A DNA stretch of 64,000 nucleotides from Neisseria macacae ATCC 33926 (GCF_022749495.1 NZ_CP094241.1:62001-126000); one strand, 5' to 3'; counted from the stretch's first letter, positions 1 to 8,488 are shown. The notes: a model not told the origin generated them from the letters alone. A program made the numbers and translations.

Positions 1-145
1 CAGTAGCACCCAAAGCGGCGGCACCCCCTACGGCGCATCCCACGTCGCCGGACACGACAGCAAACCCGTCCTGACCGCCGAAGAAAACGACATCGCCTTC
101 GCACAAGGCAAACGGCTGGCAGAACTCGCCGTCAAGTTGGCTTAA
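1..145 (+). CDS. wrbA: WrbA-type NAD(P)H:quinone oxidoreductase, C-terminal end (partial)
   Basis: Only the last 47 codons lie in the window; the reading frame begins at base 2 and ends with TAA at 143-145. The visible peptide contains GGTPYGASHVAG followed by a short helix ending in LAELAVKLA. This is the C-terminal signature of WrbA flavodoxin-like quinone reductases (family knowledge: FMN-dependent two-electron quinone reduction in the cytoplasm). The 5' part is outside the window, so the FMN-binding loops cannot be checked. It converges with the minus-strand exporter gene across a shared uptake-sequence hairpin. Confidence 0.8.
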   Translation, partial: SSTQSGGTPYGASHVAGHDSKPVLTAEENDIAFAQGKRLAELAVKLA

Positions 146-180
146 GGCGGGCAGTTTAGAAATCCAATCTGCCAAAAACT

Positions 181-227
181 AAAAGGTCGTCTGAAAACCT
201 GATTTCCAAGTTTTCAGACGACCTTTT
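181..227. terminator. Inverted uptake-sequence pair (bidirectional terminator)
   Basis: AAAAGGTCGTCTGAAAAC and its reverse complement face each other around a 9-base spacer, with A/T runs outside. It lies between the convergent wrbA and TSUP genes and can terminate both. Confidence 0.85.
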
Positions 228-242
228 ATCAACATCTATCCG

Positions 243-1043
243 TCAAGCCGAAAAAGCCTTATATGCCATCGAAGCAATAATCAGCAAAACCGTTACGACC
301 AAAACCTTACGGATGATTTCCCCGTCTGAATTAATAGCATGGAGGCTGCCGAAATGGTTGCCCAACAAATTTGCCAAAATCATCGGGATTCCGATTAGGA
401 ACGCCATTTTCCCCGCTATCAAGAAAGCGACGAATGCCCCGATATTGGAAGCAAAATTAAAAATCTTAGAAGTAGCCGAAGCCTGCAACAACGACAATTT
501 GTTGATGACAAACAAAGCGATAATGAAAATGCTGCCCGTGCCCGGTCCGAAAAAACCGTCATAAAAACCAACAATCAGACAAGTTAAAAAGACAGCGACG
601 GCAGATTTTTTTATCTCGCCGCGTTCATCGTCTTTTTTCAGCAAAACGCCTTTGAACAAAGTTGCCAGCAAGCCTATGGGTAAAAACGCAAGAATGATGT
701 AATTGATGGTTTCCACAGGCAGAATCAGAATGACTTTCGCACCGACGAACGCCCCGATTAAAGCCGCAACAATGCCGACCGGCACAATGCGCCATACAAT
801 CGAACTGCTTTTCATAAAGTTTTTAATCGCAGCCACCGTACCGATGGTACTCACCAATTTTTCCTGTGCCAACGCGACCTGCGGCGGCAAGCCGACCATC
901 AAAAACGCGGGAATCAAAATCAGCCCGGCTCCGCCCGCAATAGCATCGACATAGCCCGCAATCAAAGACGCGGCAACCAGCAGGAAAAGACCGAGATAAA
1001 AATAATCGGCAATGATACTGCCGGGAATAAATAATTGCTCCAT
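243..1043 (-). CDS. TSUP-family (TauE/SafE) membrane transporter
   Basis: 266 residues, very hydrophobic, with about eight predicted membrane spans. The GGGxGxxxxP-like motif near the N-terminus (IAGGAGLILIPAFLMVGLPP) and its echo in the second half (FGPGTGSIFII) are typical of the TSUP family (TauE/SafE/YfcA), inner-membrane carriers linked to sulfite, sulfonate or organic-acid export. The substrate cannot be read from sequence, and the neighbours (wrbA, small exported proteins) give no clue. The ATG is preceded by a purine-rich AGAGGAAAC stretch that serves as ribosome binding site. Confidence 0.85.
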   Translation of the reverse strand: MEQLFIPGSIIADYFYLGLFLLVAASLIAGYVDAIAGGAGLILIPAFLMVGLPPQVALAQEKLVSTIGTVAAIKNFMKSSSIVWRIVPVGIVAALIGAFVGAKVILILPVETINYIILAFLPIGLLATLFKGVLLKKDDERGEIKKSAVAVFLTCLIVGFYDGFFGPGTGSIFIIALFVINKLSLLQASATSKIFNFASNIGAFVAFLIAGKMAFLIGIPMILANLLGNHFGSLHAINSDGEIIRKVLVVTVLLIIASMAYKAFSA

Positions 1044-1329
1044 AGATTGTTTCCTCTTGATTAAATTTAATTTTTTGTATGCAGCAGCACGCAGGACCGT
1101 TTAAAGCTTCAAATAAAGTATCAGTACATTAATTACCACCATAAAAATTGTCAACACTATTTATTTTTGTAAAAATAAACCAAAAATCAGTTAACTGCTT
1201 CAATTAGTTTCTTCTGCTAAAAGGTCGTCTGAAAACCTTAATCGATTCCAAAATAAAAACCCGCTTCAAAAAGCGGGTTTCTTGTATCCGGTCAGGGCAG
1301 ACCGTCTGTCCGTATTGTCCGAAACTTCG
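1044..1329. other. Intergenic region with lone uptake sequence and terminator
   Basis: AT-rich upstream region of the TSUP gene. It holds one AAAGGTCGTCTGAAAAC uptake sequence at about 1219-1235 and the terminator of the following minus-strand gene. No further gene is seen. Confidence 0.6.
1257..1281 (-). terminator. Intrinsic terminator of the 1330-1923 gene
   Basis: The perfect stem AAACCCGCTT / AAGCGGGTTT has a 4-base loop. It is followed on the minus strand by a T-rich run, just downstream of the stop codon of the exported-protein gene. Confidence 0.8.
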
Positions 1330-1923
1330 TTACTGTTTTTCTATTTTCCGGCGGGCAATTTCCGCTTTTTTACGGCTGGCTGTCAGTTGTTCGCGCATTT
1401 CGTTCAAGATTTGCTTGGAAGATTTCGGTTTTTCCCAGTTGTCCGGTTCTGTATTTTGTCGTTGCGCCAATTGCTTTTGATGCTCTTGATAAAGCGCATT
1501 CGATTCTTCGGAGACTTTGCGGGCAATGTTCGGCAGCTCTTTTTCAACCAAAGCCTCGGCGCGTTGTTGGGCAAGATGGCGTTCTTTGCGGCTTTGGGCG
1601 CAATATTGTTTGCTGTCTTGCTCGGGGGAATAGCCGTAATGAGGCAGCGGTTTCCCCGCTTTTTTCATCGCCATGCTGTAATTGACGCATTGCAAGGCTT
1701 GCGGATCGGCAGCCATGTACAAAGAGTATAAATGCCCAGCATAGTCTTTGATGTCCTCATTGTCCCCGCCGCATACATTCGCCGTAGCCTCAATCAGCGC
1801 CGTATCTTGCAGCATTTGCCGGCAATGTTCGACCTGCTCCGTATTCAAACTGACGGCGGGCTCTTGCGCGGCGGCTGAAAAAGATAAAATCAAAGCAAGT
1901 AAGCCTAAAGCAGATTGTTTCAT
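1330..1923 (-). CDS. Exported four-cysteine protein, unknown function (paralog A)
   Basis: 197 residues. Residues 1-19 form a signal peptide with a probable cleavage site after SFSAAA. The mature part has four cysteines (EHC, NVC, LQC, QYC-AQSRKERH) and then a highly charged, helix-forming tail rich in Lys, Glu and Gln from about residue 115. The cysteine spacing and the C-AxSRxER motif match the next gene (2039-2569), so the two are diverged paralogs. Two disulfides in the periplasm are plausible. I do not recognise a characterised family. Confidence 0.7.
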   Translation of the reverse strand: MKQSALGLLALILSFSAAAQEPAVSLNTEQVEHCRQMLQDTALIEATANVCGGDNEDIKDYAGHLYSLYMAADPQALQCVNYSMAMKKAGKPLPHYGYSPEQDSKQYCAQSRKERHLAQQRAEALVEKELPNIARKVSEESNALYQEHQKQLAQRQNTEPDNWEKPKSSKQILNEMREQLTASRKKAEIARRKIEKQ

Positions 1924-2038
1924 GGTTTTTCCTTTTAAACCGGAATGATATTTTCAAATAAAGCATGAATGCATGAATGTCGGAATGTCGGAACGCAGTA
2001 CATTCATGCCCGAAGTTTTCAGACGACCCCTTCCGTCC

Positions 2039-2569
2039 TTATCTGCCATCCTTCTGACGGATAAAGGCATCGGCTTTGGCGCGGCGTTCGGTTTCTTCGG
2101 CAACGGTTTTACGCAGCAATTCGTCAACGGGAATACCTCGGCGCGGCGCTTCTTCTTCCGCATACTGTTTTATCTTGCTGTCCATATACGCCTCTACCTG
2201 ACGGCGCAAACGGTCGCGTTCTTCTCGGCTTTCCGCGCAAAGGCGCTTCAACTCCTTATCGTCGAGATGGTGAAAGCTTTGTTTTTTGAATTCCTCCTCC
2301 AGTTTCGGATATTGTCGGCACTGATCGACTTTCGGATGGTTAAACAACAAAACCATAGACAAAAGGTTGAAATATTCGGCGGTCTCTTTATTGTCCCGAT
2401 AACAAAGCGAACCGTTCGCCAAAGTATTGGTGTCTTTAAACAATTGCCCGCACTCGGCGGCAAGCTTTTTATCTGCCGCAGAAGCGGATGGCGCACCGGT
2501 TTGATTTTGCGCGGCGGCAGAAGCGGACAAACCGGCGAGCAGCAAAGAAAATACAAAGGCTTTTTTCAT
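2039..2569 (-). CDS. Exported four-cysteine protein, unknown function (paralog B)
   Basis: 176 residues with a clear signal peptide (MKKAFVFSLLLAGLSASAAA). The mature protein keeps the four-cysteine layout of paralog A (AEC, SLC, DQC, RLC-AESREERD) and ends in a charged helical region. Same orientation as paralog A, separated by about 115 bases with an AAGTTTTCAGACGACC uptake sequence. A duplicated secreted protein family is the simplest reading; the function is unknown. The neighbouring DUF4189 genes are also a tandem duplication, so the 1.3-3.9 kb segment has expanded by duplication twice. Confidence 0.7.
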   Translation of the reverse strand: MKKAFVFSLLLAGLSASAAAQNQTGAPSASAADKKLAAECGQLFKDTNTLANGSLCYRDNKETAEYFNLLSMVLLFNHPKVDQCRQYPKLEEEFKKQSFHHLDDKELKRLCAESREERDRLRRQVEAYMDSKIKQYAEEEAPRRGIPVDELLRKTVAEETERRAKADAFIRQKDGR

Positions 2570-2620
2570 ATGGGTACTTTCAAAAAACAGATGGGAAAAT
2601 CATGAATAGTTTATATACAG

Positions 2621-2651
2621 GGGTCGTCTGAAAACTTTCAGACGACCTTTT
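2621..2651 (-). terminator. Uptake-sequence hairpin terminator
   Basis: GGTCGTCTGAAAACTTTCAGACGACC is an inverted pair with almost no loop, directly after the stop codon of the 2657-3175 gene and flanked by T/A runs. Confidence 0.8.
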
Positions 2652-2656
2652 GTCTG

Positions 2657-3175
2657 TCAATATCTAGGCAACGAGCAGCCTTCGGGCGTGGTAATTTCGC
2701 ATTGCGGAAGCCCTGAAGCCCGACATTTTCTTAATGCCGACGGTTCTGCCAGACCGGGAGATGCTTCTGTCCCAAAAAAGGACTTCCACTTGCTGCCGGA
2801 TTTTCCCTGGGCAACAGCGATACAACCGTTTCTCACCCAAGCCTCTACTTTACACGGTGCATTACGCCCGCCCTGTTCACAGGTTTTAATCGCTTCTTTT
2901 TCTGCGGCAGCACGGGAATTCATATTGAGTGCCCCGCCTGAAATACCCGTTTTAGGATTAATTGCCCATGCGCCGTATTTGGACGGGACATTGATGTTGA
3001 CGATTTCCGTAGGCTGCTGCCGAGACTGGCGGGGAGATGCGCAGTTGGGATTGTAGCCGTATGCACACAATGCCGAATTATTCTGCAATGCGCCTTTAGT
3101 TGCATCATAGGTTGGGTCGGCGGCATAAGTATTAAAACTCGCCAGCCCCAAAAAGATAAAAAGCAGTTTTTTCAT
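2657..3175 (-). CDS. DUF4189-type exported protein (copy 1)
   Basis: 172 residues with signal peptide MKKLLFIFLGLASFNTYAA. After a short Asn/Cys-rich linker comes a domain with YGAWAINPKTGISG, a conserved Cys in ALNMNSRAAAEKEAIKTC, VRNGCIAVAQG, and a closing Cys pair (LRKC, CSLPRY). This matches the DUF4189 family of small secreted, disulfide-rich proteins common in Neisseria; the role is unknown. It is a close tandem paralog of the next gene, and the two share even the signal peptide and the terminal CSLPRY. Confidence 0.8.
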   Translation of the reverse strand: MKKLLFIFLGLASFNTYAADPTYDATKGALQNNSALCAYGYNPNCASPRQSRQQPTEIVNINVPSKYGAWAINPKTGISGGALNMNSRAAAEKEAIKTCEQGGRNAPCKVEAWVRNGCIAVAQGKSGSKWKSFFGTEASPGLAEPSALRKCRASGLPQCEITTPEGCSLPRY

Positions 3176-3238
3176 CAGTCTTATTCCTTTGTTTGGTCGT
3201 AATCTCTTTTTGCTTTCTTAAAGCAAGAACCTGATATA

Positions 3239-3271
3239 GAGGTCGTCTGAAAACTTTCAGACGACCTTTTG
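3239..3271 (-). terminator. Uptake-sequence hairpin terminator
   Basis: AGGTCGTCTGAAAACTTTCAGACGACCT followed by TTTT, immediately downstream of the second DUF4189 gene. It is nearly identical to the terminator of copy 1, so the duplication probably included it. Confidence 0.8.
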
Positions 3272-3275
3272 CCTG

Positions 3276-3806
3276 TCAATATCTAGGCAACGAGCAGGCT
3301 TCAGAAACAACAATTTTGCATTGCGGAACACCCGCAGCCTGACATTTCCTCAAAGCTTCCGCTTCAGCACGACCCGGTTTTGTCGTACCAGAGAAAACCC
3401 TCGATTGTTTACCCTCATTCCCTTGAGCAACAGCGATACAACCGTTTCTCACCCAAGCAGATACAATACATGGTGCATTGCGACCGCCTTTTTCACAGGT
3501 TTTAATCGCTTCTTTTTCCGCAGCTTCACGCGAATCCATGTTGAGGGCGCCGCCTGCAATACCCGTTTTAAGGTTAACCGCCCATGCGCCGTATTTGGAC
3601 GGGACATTGATGTTGACGACTTTAGAACCGTTTTGCACGGAACCGCCGTTAGAAGATTGGGGCGGAGCCATATTATATTGAACCATTTCCCCGTTATTCC
3701 CCTGAAAGCGGCAAATACCGCTGACAGGGTCAAATTGTCCGGGGCAGCCGTTGGCATAGACATTAAAACTCGCCAGTCCCAAAAAGATAAAAAGCAGTTT
3801 TTTCAT
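3276..3806 (-). CDS. DUF4189-type exported protein (copy 2)
   Basis: 176 residues from the ATG at 3806, chosen because AAGGAAAA lies just upstream and because the product then starts with the same signal peptide as copy 1 (MKKLLFIFLGLASFN). The frame is open 15 codons further upstream, but that part lacks signal-peptide character. The DUF4189 core is conserved (KYGAWAVNLKTGIAGG, VRNGCIAVAQG, CSLPRY). The linker before it differs from copy 1, so the pair has diverged mainly in the N-terminal 40 mature residues. Function unknown. Confidence 0.8.
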   Translation of the reverse strand: MKKLLFIFLGLASFNVYANGCPGQFDPVSGICRFQGNNGEMVQYNMAPPQSSNGGSVQNGSKVVNINVPSKYGAWAVNLKTGIAGGALNMDSREAAEKEAIKTCEKGGRNAPCIVSAWVRNGCIAVAQGNEGKQSRVFSGTTKPGRAEAEALRKCQAAGVPQCKIVVSEACSLPRY

Positions 3807-3834
3807 CAGTTTTTCCTTGGTTTCAAGATACAAA

Positions 3835-3878
3835 AAAAGCTGTCCGAACATCTTGCATGATGGTTTCAGACAGCTTTT
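3835..3878 (-). terminator. metG terminator
   Basis: AAAAGCTGTC and GACAGCTTTT form the stem of a hairpin just past the metG stop codon. On the minus strand it ends in a run of seven T. Confidence 0.7.
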
Positions 3879-3887
3879 GTCAGCGTT

Positions 3888-5945
3888 TTAGCCTACTTTG
3901 TCGCCCGGCTGCGCGCCGGCATCGACATCGAGGAGCTTCAGTTTCCCGTCTGCCGTGGCGGCACTCAAAATCATGCCTTCGGATACGCCGAATTTTGCCA
4001 TTTTGCGCGGGGCGAAGTTGGCGACGGCGATGACCATGCGGCCGTTCAATTCGGCGGGGTTGGGATAAGACGCGGCGATGCCGGAGAAGATGATGCGTTT
4101 TTCAAAACCGAAATCGAGGTCGAATTTCAGGAGTTTGGTGCTGCCTTCGACGGCTTCGCAGTTCAATACTTTGGCGACGCGCATGTCGATTTTCATGAAG
4201 TCGTCGAAGCTTGCCTGTTCGGCGACTTTTTCGTATTTGCTCTCTTCGGTGGCAGGCGCGGGGGTCGTCTGAATGCTTTGTTTGTTGGCTTCGATTAAAT
4301 CGTCCACTTGTTTTTGCTCCACTCGTTGCATTAAATGTTCGTATTTGTTGATGGCGTGTTCGCCTAGGGTTTCGCGCGTGTTCGCCCAGGTAATTGCGTC
4401 CAGATTGAGGAAACGCGCGGCGTTGGCGGCGGTTTGCGGCAACACGGGGGCGAGGTAGGCGGTCAGCATGGTGAAGGCGTTGATGAGTTCGCTGCATACT
4501 TCGTGCAGGCGTTCGTCTTGACCTTCCTGTTTGGCGAGCTCCCACGGCTTGTTGGCATCGACGTATTCGTTCACGACATCCGCCAATGCCATGATGTCGC
4601 GCAGGGCGCGGGCGTATTCGCGGTTTTCGTATTGCTCGGCAATTGCTGAGCTTTCGGCGGCGAGTTTTGCCAGCAATGCGCTGCCTGAAACGTCTTTCAG
4701 ACGACCTTCAAAGCGTTTGGCGATGAAACCTGACGCGCGGGCGGCGATGTTGACGTATTTGCCGACGAGATCGCTGTTTACGCGGCTGATAAAGTCTTGC
4801 AGGTTCAAATCGATGTCTTCGATTTTGCTGTTGAGTTTGGCGGCGATGTAGTAGCGCATCCACTCGGGGTTCAGGCCTTGTTCCAGATAGGATTTGGCGG
4901 TGATGAATGTGCCGCGCGATTTGGACATTTTTTGTCCGTCGACGGTCAAAAAGCCGTGTGCGTACACGCCGGTCGGGGCGCGGTGGCCGGAGAAATGCAG
5001 CATGGCGGGCCAGAACAGGGCGTGGAAATAGAGGATGTCTTTGCCGATGAAGTGGTACATCTCGGTTTGGCTGTCGGCTTTGAAGTATTCGTCAAAATCG
5101 ACGCCGATACGGTCGCACAGGTTTTTAAACGACGCCATGTAGCCGACGGGCGCGTCCAGCCAGACGTAGAAATATTTGCCCGGCGCGTCGGGGATTTCGA
5201 AACCGAAATACGGCGCGTCGCGGGAGATGTCCCAGTCGGACAGGGTGGTTTCTTCGCCTTCGCCCAGCCATTCTTTCATTTTGTTGAGGGCTTCGGGTTG
5301 CAGATGGGGCTTGCCGTCGTGCGGGTTGTTGCCGGAAGTCCATGCTTTGAGGAAGTCGGCGCATTCGCCCAGTTTGAAGAAGAAGTGTTCGGATTCGCGC
5401 AATTCGGGTTTGGCACCGGAAACGGCGGAATACGGGTTGATCAGTTCGGTCGGGGAATAGGTCGTACCGCAGACTTCGCAGTTGTCGCCGTATTGGTCTT
5501 GGGCGTGGCATTTGGGGCATTCGCCTTTGACGAAGCGGTCGGGCAGGAACATTTGTTTTTCGGGGTCGAAAAGCTGCTCGATGACGCGGCTCTCGATTTT
5601 GCCGTTGGCTTTCAGCGCGCGGTAAATGTCTTGGGAAAACTGTTTGTTTTCAGGGGAGTGGGTGCTGTAATAATTGTCGTAGCCGATGAAAAAGCCGGTG
5701 AAGTCGGCGAGGTGTTCTTCGCGCACTTTGGCAATCATGTCTTCGGGCGCGATGCCTTGTTTTTGCGCGGCCAGCATCACGGGCGTGCCGTGGGTGTCGT
5801 CGGCGCAGCAGTAGTGGCATTCGTGGCCGCGCAGTTTTTGAAAGCGCACCCAAACGTCGGTTTGGATGTGTTCGACCATGTGGCCGAGGTGAATGCTGCC
5901 GTTGGCATAGGGCAGCGCGGAGGTAACGAGGATTTTGCGTGTCAT
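3888..5945 (-). CDS. metG: Methionyl-tRNA synthetase
   Basis: 685 residues, the usual length for the long, C-terminally extended form. The class I signature is HLGH in GSIHLGHMVEH near residue 20. The zinc knuckle is CPKC...CEVC around residue 145, and the KMSKS loop is GQKMSKSRGTF near residue 335. A C-terminal EMAP/OB-fold tRNA-binding domain (FMKIDMRVAKV) starts near residue 580. It charges tRNA-Met in the cytoplasm. Two uptake sequences lie inside the gene. It is transcribed alone, with its own terminator, next to the DUF4189 genes. Confidence 0.98.
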   Translation of the reverse strand: MTRKILVTSALPYANGSIHLGHMVEHIQTDVWVRFQKLRGHECHYCCADDTHGTPVMLAAQKQGIAPEDMIAKVREEHLADFTGFFIGYDNYYSTHSPENKQFSQDIYRALKANGKIESRVIEQLFDPEKQMFLPDRFVKGECPKCHAQDQYGDNCEVCGTTYSPTELINPYSAVSGAKPELRESEHFFFKLGECADFLKAWTSGNNPHDGKPHLQPEALNKMKEWLGEGEETTLSDWDISRDAPYFGFEIPDAPGKYFYVWLDAPVGYMASFKNLCDRIGVDFDEYFKADSQTEMYHFIGKDILYFHALFWPAMLHFSGHRAPTGVYAHGFLTVDGQKMSKSRGTFITAKSYLEQGLNPEWMRYYIAAKLNSKIEDIDLNLQDFISRVNSDLVGKYVNIAARASGFIAKRFEGRLKDVSGSALLAKLAAESSAIAEQYENREYARALRDIMALADVVNEYVDANKPWELAKQEGQDERLHEVCSELINAFTMLTAYLAPVLPQTAANAARFLNLDAITWANTRETLGEHAINKYEHLMQRVEQKQVDDLIEANKQSIQTTPAPATEESKYEKVAEQASFDDFMKIDMRVAKVLNCEAVEGSTKLLKFDLDFGFEKRIIFSGIAASYPNPAELNGRMVIAVANFAPRKMAKFGVSEGMILSAATADGKLKLLDVDAGAQPGDKVG

Positions 5946-6072
5946 GGTTTTATGCTTGGGAAAACAATGGATAAAGATGGGGAATTATACCGTAAATCGT
6001 GCGGGCGAGACGGGGGAAAGGTCGTCTGAAAAGGGGATTCCGTGAAGCGGGAACAGGATGGGCAAAACGGGT

Positions 6073-6140
6073 TATAGTGGCTTAACTTTAAACCGGTACT
6101 GCGTTGCCTCGCCTTGTCCTGATTTAGTTAATCCACTATA
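6073..6140. repeat. Correia-type element, short internally deleted form (68 bp)
   Basis: Terminal inverted repeats TATAGTGG...CCACTATA enclose a shortened core (CTTAACTTTAAACC ... CCTTGTCCTGATTTAG). The central third of the usual ~107 bp element is missing. Confidence 0.8.
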
Positions 6141-6147
6141 TCTATGG

Positions 6148-6193
6148 CAAAAGGTCGTCTGAAACACAAAAATCGGTTTTCAGACGACCTTTT
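6148..6193 (-). terminator. Uptake-sequence hairpin after rnpB
   Basis: AAAAGGTCGTCTGAAAC and TTTTCAGACGACCTTTT face each other just past the 3' end of the RNase P RNA. Confidence 0.75.
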
Positions 6194-6205
6194 CGATAAT
6201 CGGGA

Positions 6206-6571
6206 CATACAGGCCGGACGGTAAGCCGGGTTCTGTCTCGGACAGTCATTCCTCTAGGCACACCATTACTGATGCGCTCCAGCAACCTACCCGAACGCTC
6301 GGCGAGCAGCGTCAATGCGTTCTGTTTGGTCTTGCTCCGGATGGGGTTTAGCCTGCTGCGCCTTGTTACCAAGTGCACGGTGCGCTCTTACCGCACCTTT
6401 TCACCCTTACCCGTGCCGCCCGAAGGCGGCCGTCGGCGGTATTGCTTTCTGTTCCACTTTCCGTCGCGTTTCCGCGCCCGGCCGTTAGCCGGCATCCTGC
6501 TCTGCGGAGCCCGGACTTTCCTCCCCGTATGCCTTACGCGATACGCGGCGACTGTCTGTCCGACCTGTATG
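6206..6571 (-). ncRNA. rnpB: RNase P RNA (M1 RNA, class A)
   Basis: The minus strand begins CATACAGGTCGGACAGACAG followed by TCGCCGCG, the conserved P1/P2 region with the GACAGTCGCC-type element. It ends in CCGTCCGGCCTGTATG, which pairs with the 5' end to close P1. Internal hallmarks include GGAGGAAAGTCCGGGCTCC and, near the 3' end, AGACAGAACCCGGCTTAC. About 366 nt, normal for a type A RNase P RNA. It is the catalytic subunit of the 5' tRNA-processing enzyme. Ends are inferred from P1 pairing. Confidence 0.95.
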
Positions 6572-6579
6572 AAACGCGG

Positions 6580-6585
6580 ATTATA
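6580..6585 (-). promoter_or_regulatory. rnpB promoter (-10 box)
   Basis: On the minus strand TGTTATAAT gives a perfect -10 with the extended TG motif, ending about 8 bases before the mature rnpB 5' end. No good -35 hexamer is seen at 17 bases. Confidence 0.65.
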
Positions 6586-6784
6586 ACACAAGCAAATCAC
6601 AACCGTTTGACCATCAAAAAAACCGCCTATCTAAAAATTTACCCATTTCGCAACATAAAAATTCAAATAAAATAAACTATTTATAAACAAAAAGTACCGT
6701 TCGTCAAATAAATGAATGACATGTTATAAAAAAGCCCATAAAATGAATATCACATAACTATTTTAAATATAAAAGTACATTACG

Positions 6785-8419
6785 ATGAAAAACTATCCAC
6801 ATATCCTGTCTTACCTTGCCCTATCCTTACTTGCCGCCTGCGGAGGCGGTGGAGGAGGCGGTTCGCCTTCAACCGCCTCAAGCGATACCAACCAACCCAA
6901 AATAGAATGCAACGCCGAATGCCAAGCGGGACGTAAAGCCGCTGAAGAAGCTGAGAAAGCTAAAGCTGAAGCTGAGCGTAAAGCAGCTGAAGAAGCTGAG
7001 AAAGCCAAAGCCGAGGCTGAACGTAAAGCGGCTGAGGAAGCCGAAAAAGCCAAAGTCGAAACAGAACGTAAGGCTGCTGAAGAAGCCGAAAAAGCTAAAG
7101 TAGAAGCAGATCGTAAAGCCGTTGAAGAGGCTGAGAAAGCTAAGGCTAAAGCTGAAGCAGAGCGCAAAGCCACTGAAGAAGCTAAAGTAGAAGCGGAACG
7201 CAAGGCTGCTGAGAAAGCTAAGGCTGAAGCTGAACGTAAAGCCGCTGAAGAGGCTGAGAAAGCTAAAGTCGAAGCAGAACGTAAGGCTGCTGAAAAAGCT
7301 AAAGCAGAAGCTGAACGTAAAGCAGCCGAAGAAGCTGAAAAAGCCAGAGTAGAAACAGAACGTAAAGCCGCTGAAGAGGCTGAGAAAGCCAAAGCAGAAG
7401 CTGAGCGTAAAGCTGCCGAAGAAGCTGAGAAAGCTAAAGCAGAAGCTGAGCGCAAAGCCGCTGAAGAAGCTGAAAAAGCCAAAGCGGAAGCGGAACGCAA
7501 GGCTGCTGAAGAAGCCGAAAAAGCTAAAGCGGAAGCTGAACGTAAGGCTGCCGAAGAAGCTGAGAAAGCCAAAGCCGAGGCCGAACGTAAAGCCGCTGAA
7601 GAGGCTCAGAAAGCTAAGGCGGAAGCCGAACGTAAGGCTACCGAAGAAGTTGAGAAAGCCAAAGCAGAAGCTGAGCGTAAAGCGGCTGAGGAAGCTGAAA
7701 AAGCTAAGGCGGAAGCCGAACGTAAGGCTGCTGAAGAAGCCGAGAAAGCTAGAGTGGAAGCAGAGCGCAAAGCCGCCGAAACTGCTGTTGCAACCCAACA
7801 AATCGACGGCTATTACAGCAAAATTTCCCAATCAGGAATGGAAGGCGACGATATTTCCCATATCGGCGACATCAATATTCTTGAGGTGGACGGACAAAAA
7901 ATTTCGCTGGTGCCCGTATCTCCACAAAGAGATGAAGTATTCGGCATTGAAGATGACGAACACAAATTTTCCCTAGTTGCAGCCACTCATCTGAAATACG
8001 GCCGCTACGGATCTTATGGCTTGAGAAATGAAAACGGCGACATCCATACATCGTATATGTTCTACCAAGGGGTTATTACTCCGGAAGCAGCGATGCCTCA
8101 AGAGGGTCAGGCTTTTTACCGCGGTTATGCGCTTTACAGCGATGTCGGACAAGCCAATACGTTCGGCAACTCCATCTTTATGGTGGACTTTGGCCGCAAA
8201 TCCCTCTCCGGTGCGGTTTACTCAGAAAACGGTGAATTTGATGAAGTGAATCTGGAAGGTCAAATCGTCGGCAACCGCTTCTTCCATGTGGATGAGAAAG
8301 AACAAAAAATCATGTCGGGTATGTTCCTCGGCCCCCAAGCAGAAGAGCTTACCGGCCGATTCGATCATCTTCTGGAATCTAAAAACGGTACGTTTGGTGC
8401 CGCCGCTCTGAAAGAATGA
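6785..8419 (+). CDS. Surface lipoprotein: poly-Gly anchor, long 15-residue coiled-coil repeats, TbpB-like C-terminal barrel
   Basis: 544 residues. The N-terminus has a lipobox (LSLLAAC) followed by seven glycines, the typical arrangement of Neisseria outer-membrane surface lipoproteins. Residues ~49-345 are about 20 imperfect copies of a 15-residue unit AERKAAEEAEKAKAE, predicted to form one long charged helix or coiled coil. The last ~195 residues look like a TbpB/Slam-substrate barrel: an N-terminal ligand-like half, then FMVDFGRKSLSGAVY, GNRFF, SGMFLGPQAEELTGRF and FGAAALKE. This suggests a stalked surface barrel exported by a Slam-type translocator (inference); the ligand is unknown. No Shine-Dalgarno sequence is obvious before the ATG. 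The 45-base units differ mainly by synonymous changes, so their number can change by recombination. Confidence 0.8.
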   Translation: MKNYPHILSYLALSLLAACGGGGGGGSPSTASSDTNQPKIECNAECQAGRKAAEEAEKAKAEAERKAAEEAEKAKAEAERKAAEEAEKAKVETERKAAEEAEKAKVEADRKAVEEAEKAKAKAEAERKATEEAKVEAERKAAEKAKAEAERKAAEEAEKAKVEAERKAAEKAKAEAERKAAEEAEKARVETERKAAEEAEKAKAEAERKAAEEAEKAKAEAERKAAEEAEKAKAEAERKAAEEAEKAKAEAERKAAEEAEKAKAEAERKAAEEAQKAKAEAERKATEEVEKAKAEAERKAAEEAEKAKAEAERKAAEEAEKARVEAERKAAETAVATQQIDGYYSKISQSGMEGDDISHIGDINILEVDGQKISLVPVSPQRDEVFGIEDDEHKFSLVAATHLKYGRYGSYGLRNENGDIHTSYMFYQGVITPEAAMPQEGQAFYRGYALYSDVGQANTFGNSIFMVDFGRKSLSGAVYSENGEFDEVNLEGQIVGNRFFHVDEKEQKIMSGMFLGPQAEELTGRFDHLLESKNGTFGAAALKE

Positions 8420-8440
8420 TTTTTACCGTATCATCAGCTC

Positions 8441-8488
8441 AAAAGGTCGTCTGAAAACTTGTAAATCAGGTTTTCAGACGACCTTTTT
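8441..8488. terminator. Uptake-sequence hairpin terminator
   Basis: Inverted AAAAGGTCGTCTGAAAAC pair with flanking A/T runs after the lipoprotein gene. Confidence 0.8.

Noticed and set aside
4797..6029. 410-codon plus-strand frame opposite metG.
   Set aside because: It is the antisense of a highly conserved metG reading frame, Val/Phe/Gly-rich as expected for such shadows, with no domain signature.
6930..7790. Periodic repeats that could suggest a CRISPR array.
   Set aside because: The period is 45 bases without unique spacers, in frame, and encodes the AERKAAEEAEKAKAE coiled coil. No cas genes are present.
6811..7831. Long open frames on the minus strand opposite the repeat lipoprotein (253 and 317 codons).
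   Set aside because: They are antisense readings of the 45-base repeats (AFSASSAALRSAS and a Phe/Ser-rich chain). No ribosome site; low complexity comes from the plus-strand coiled coil.
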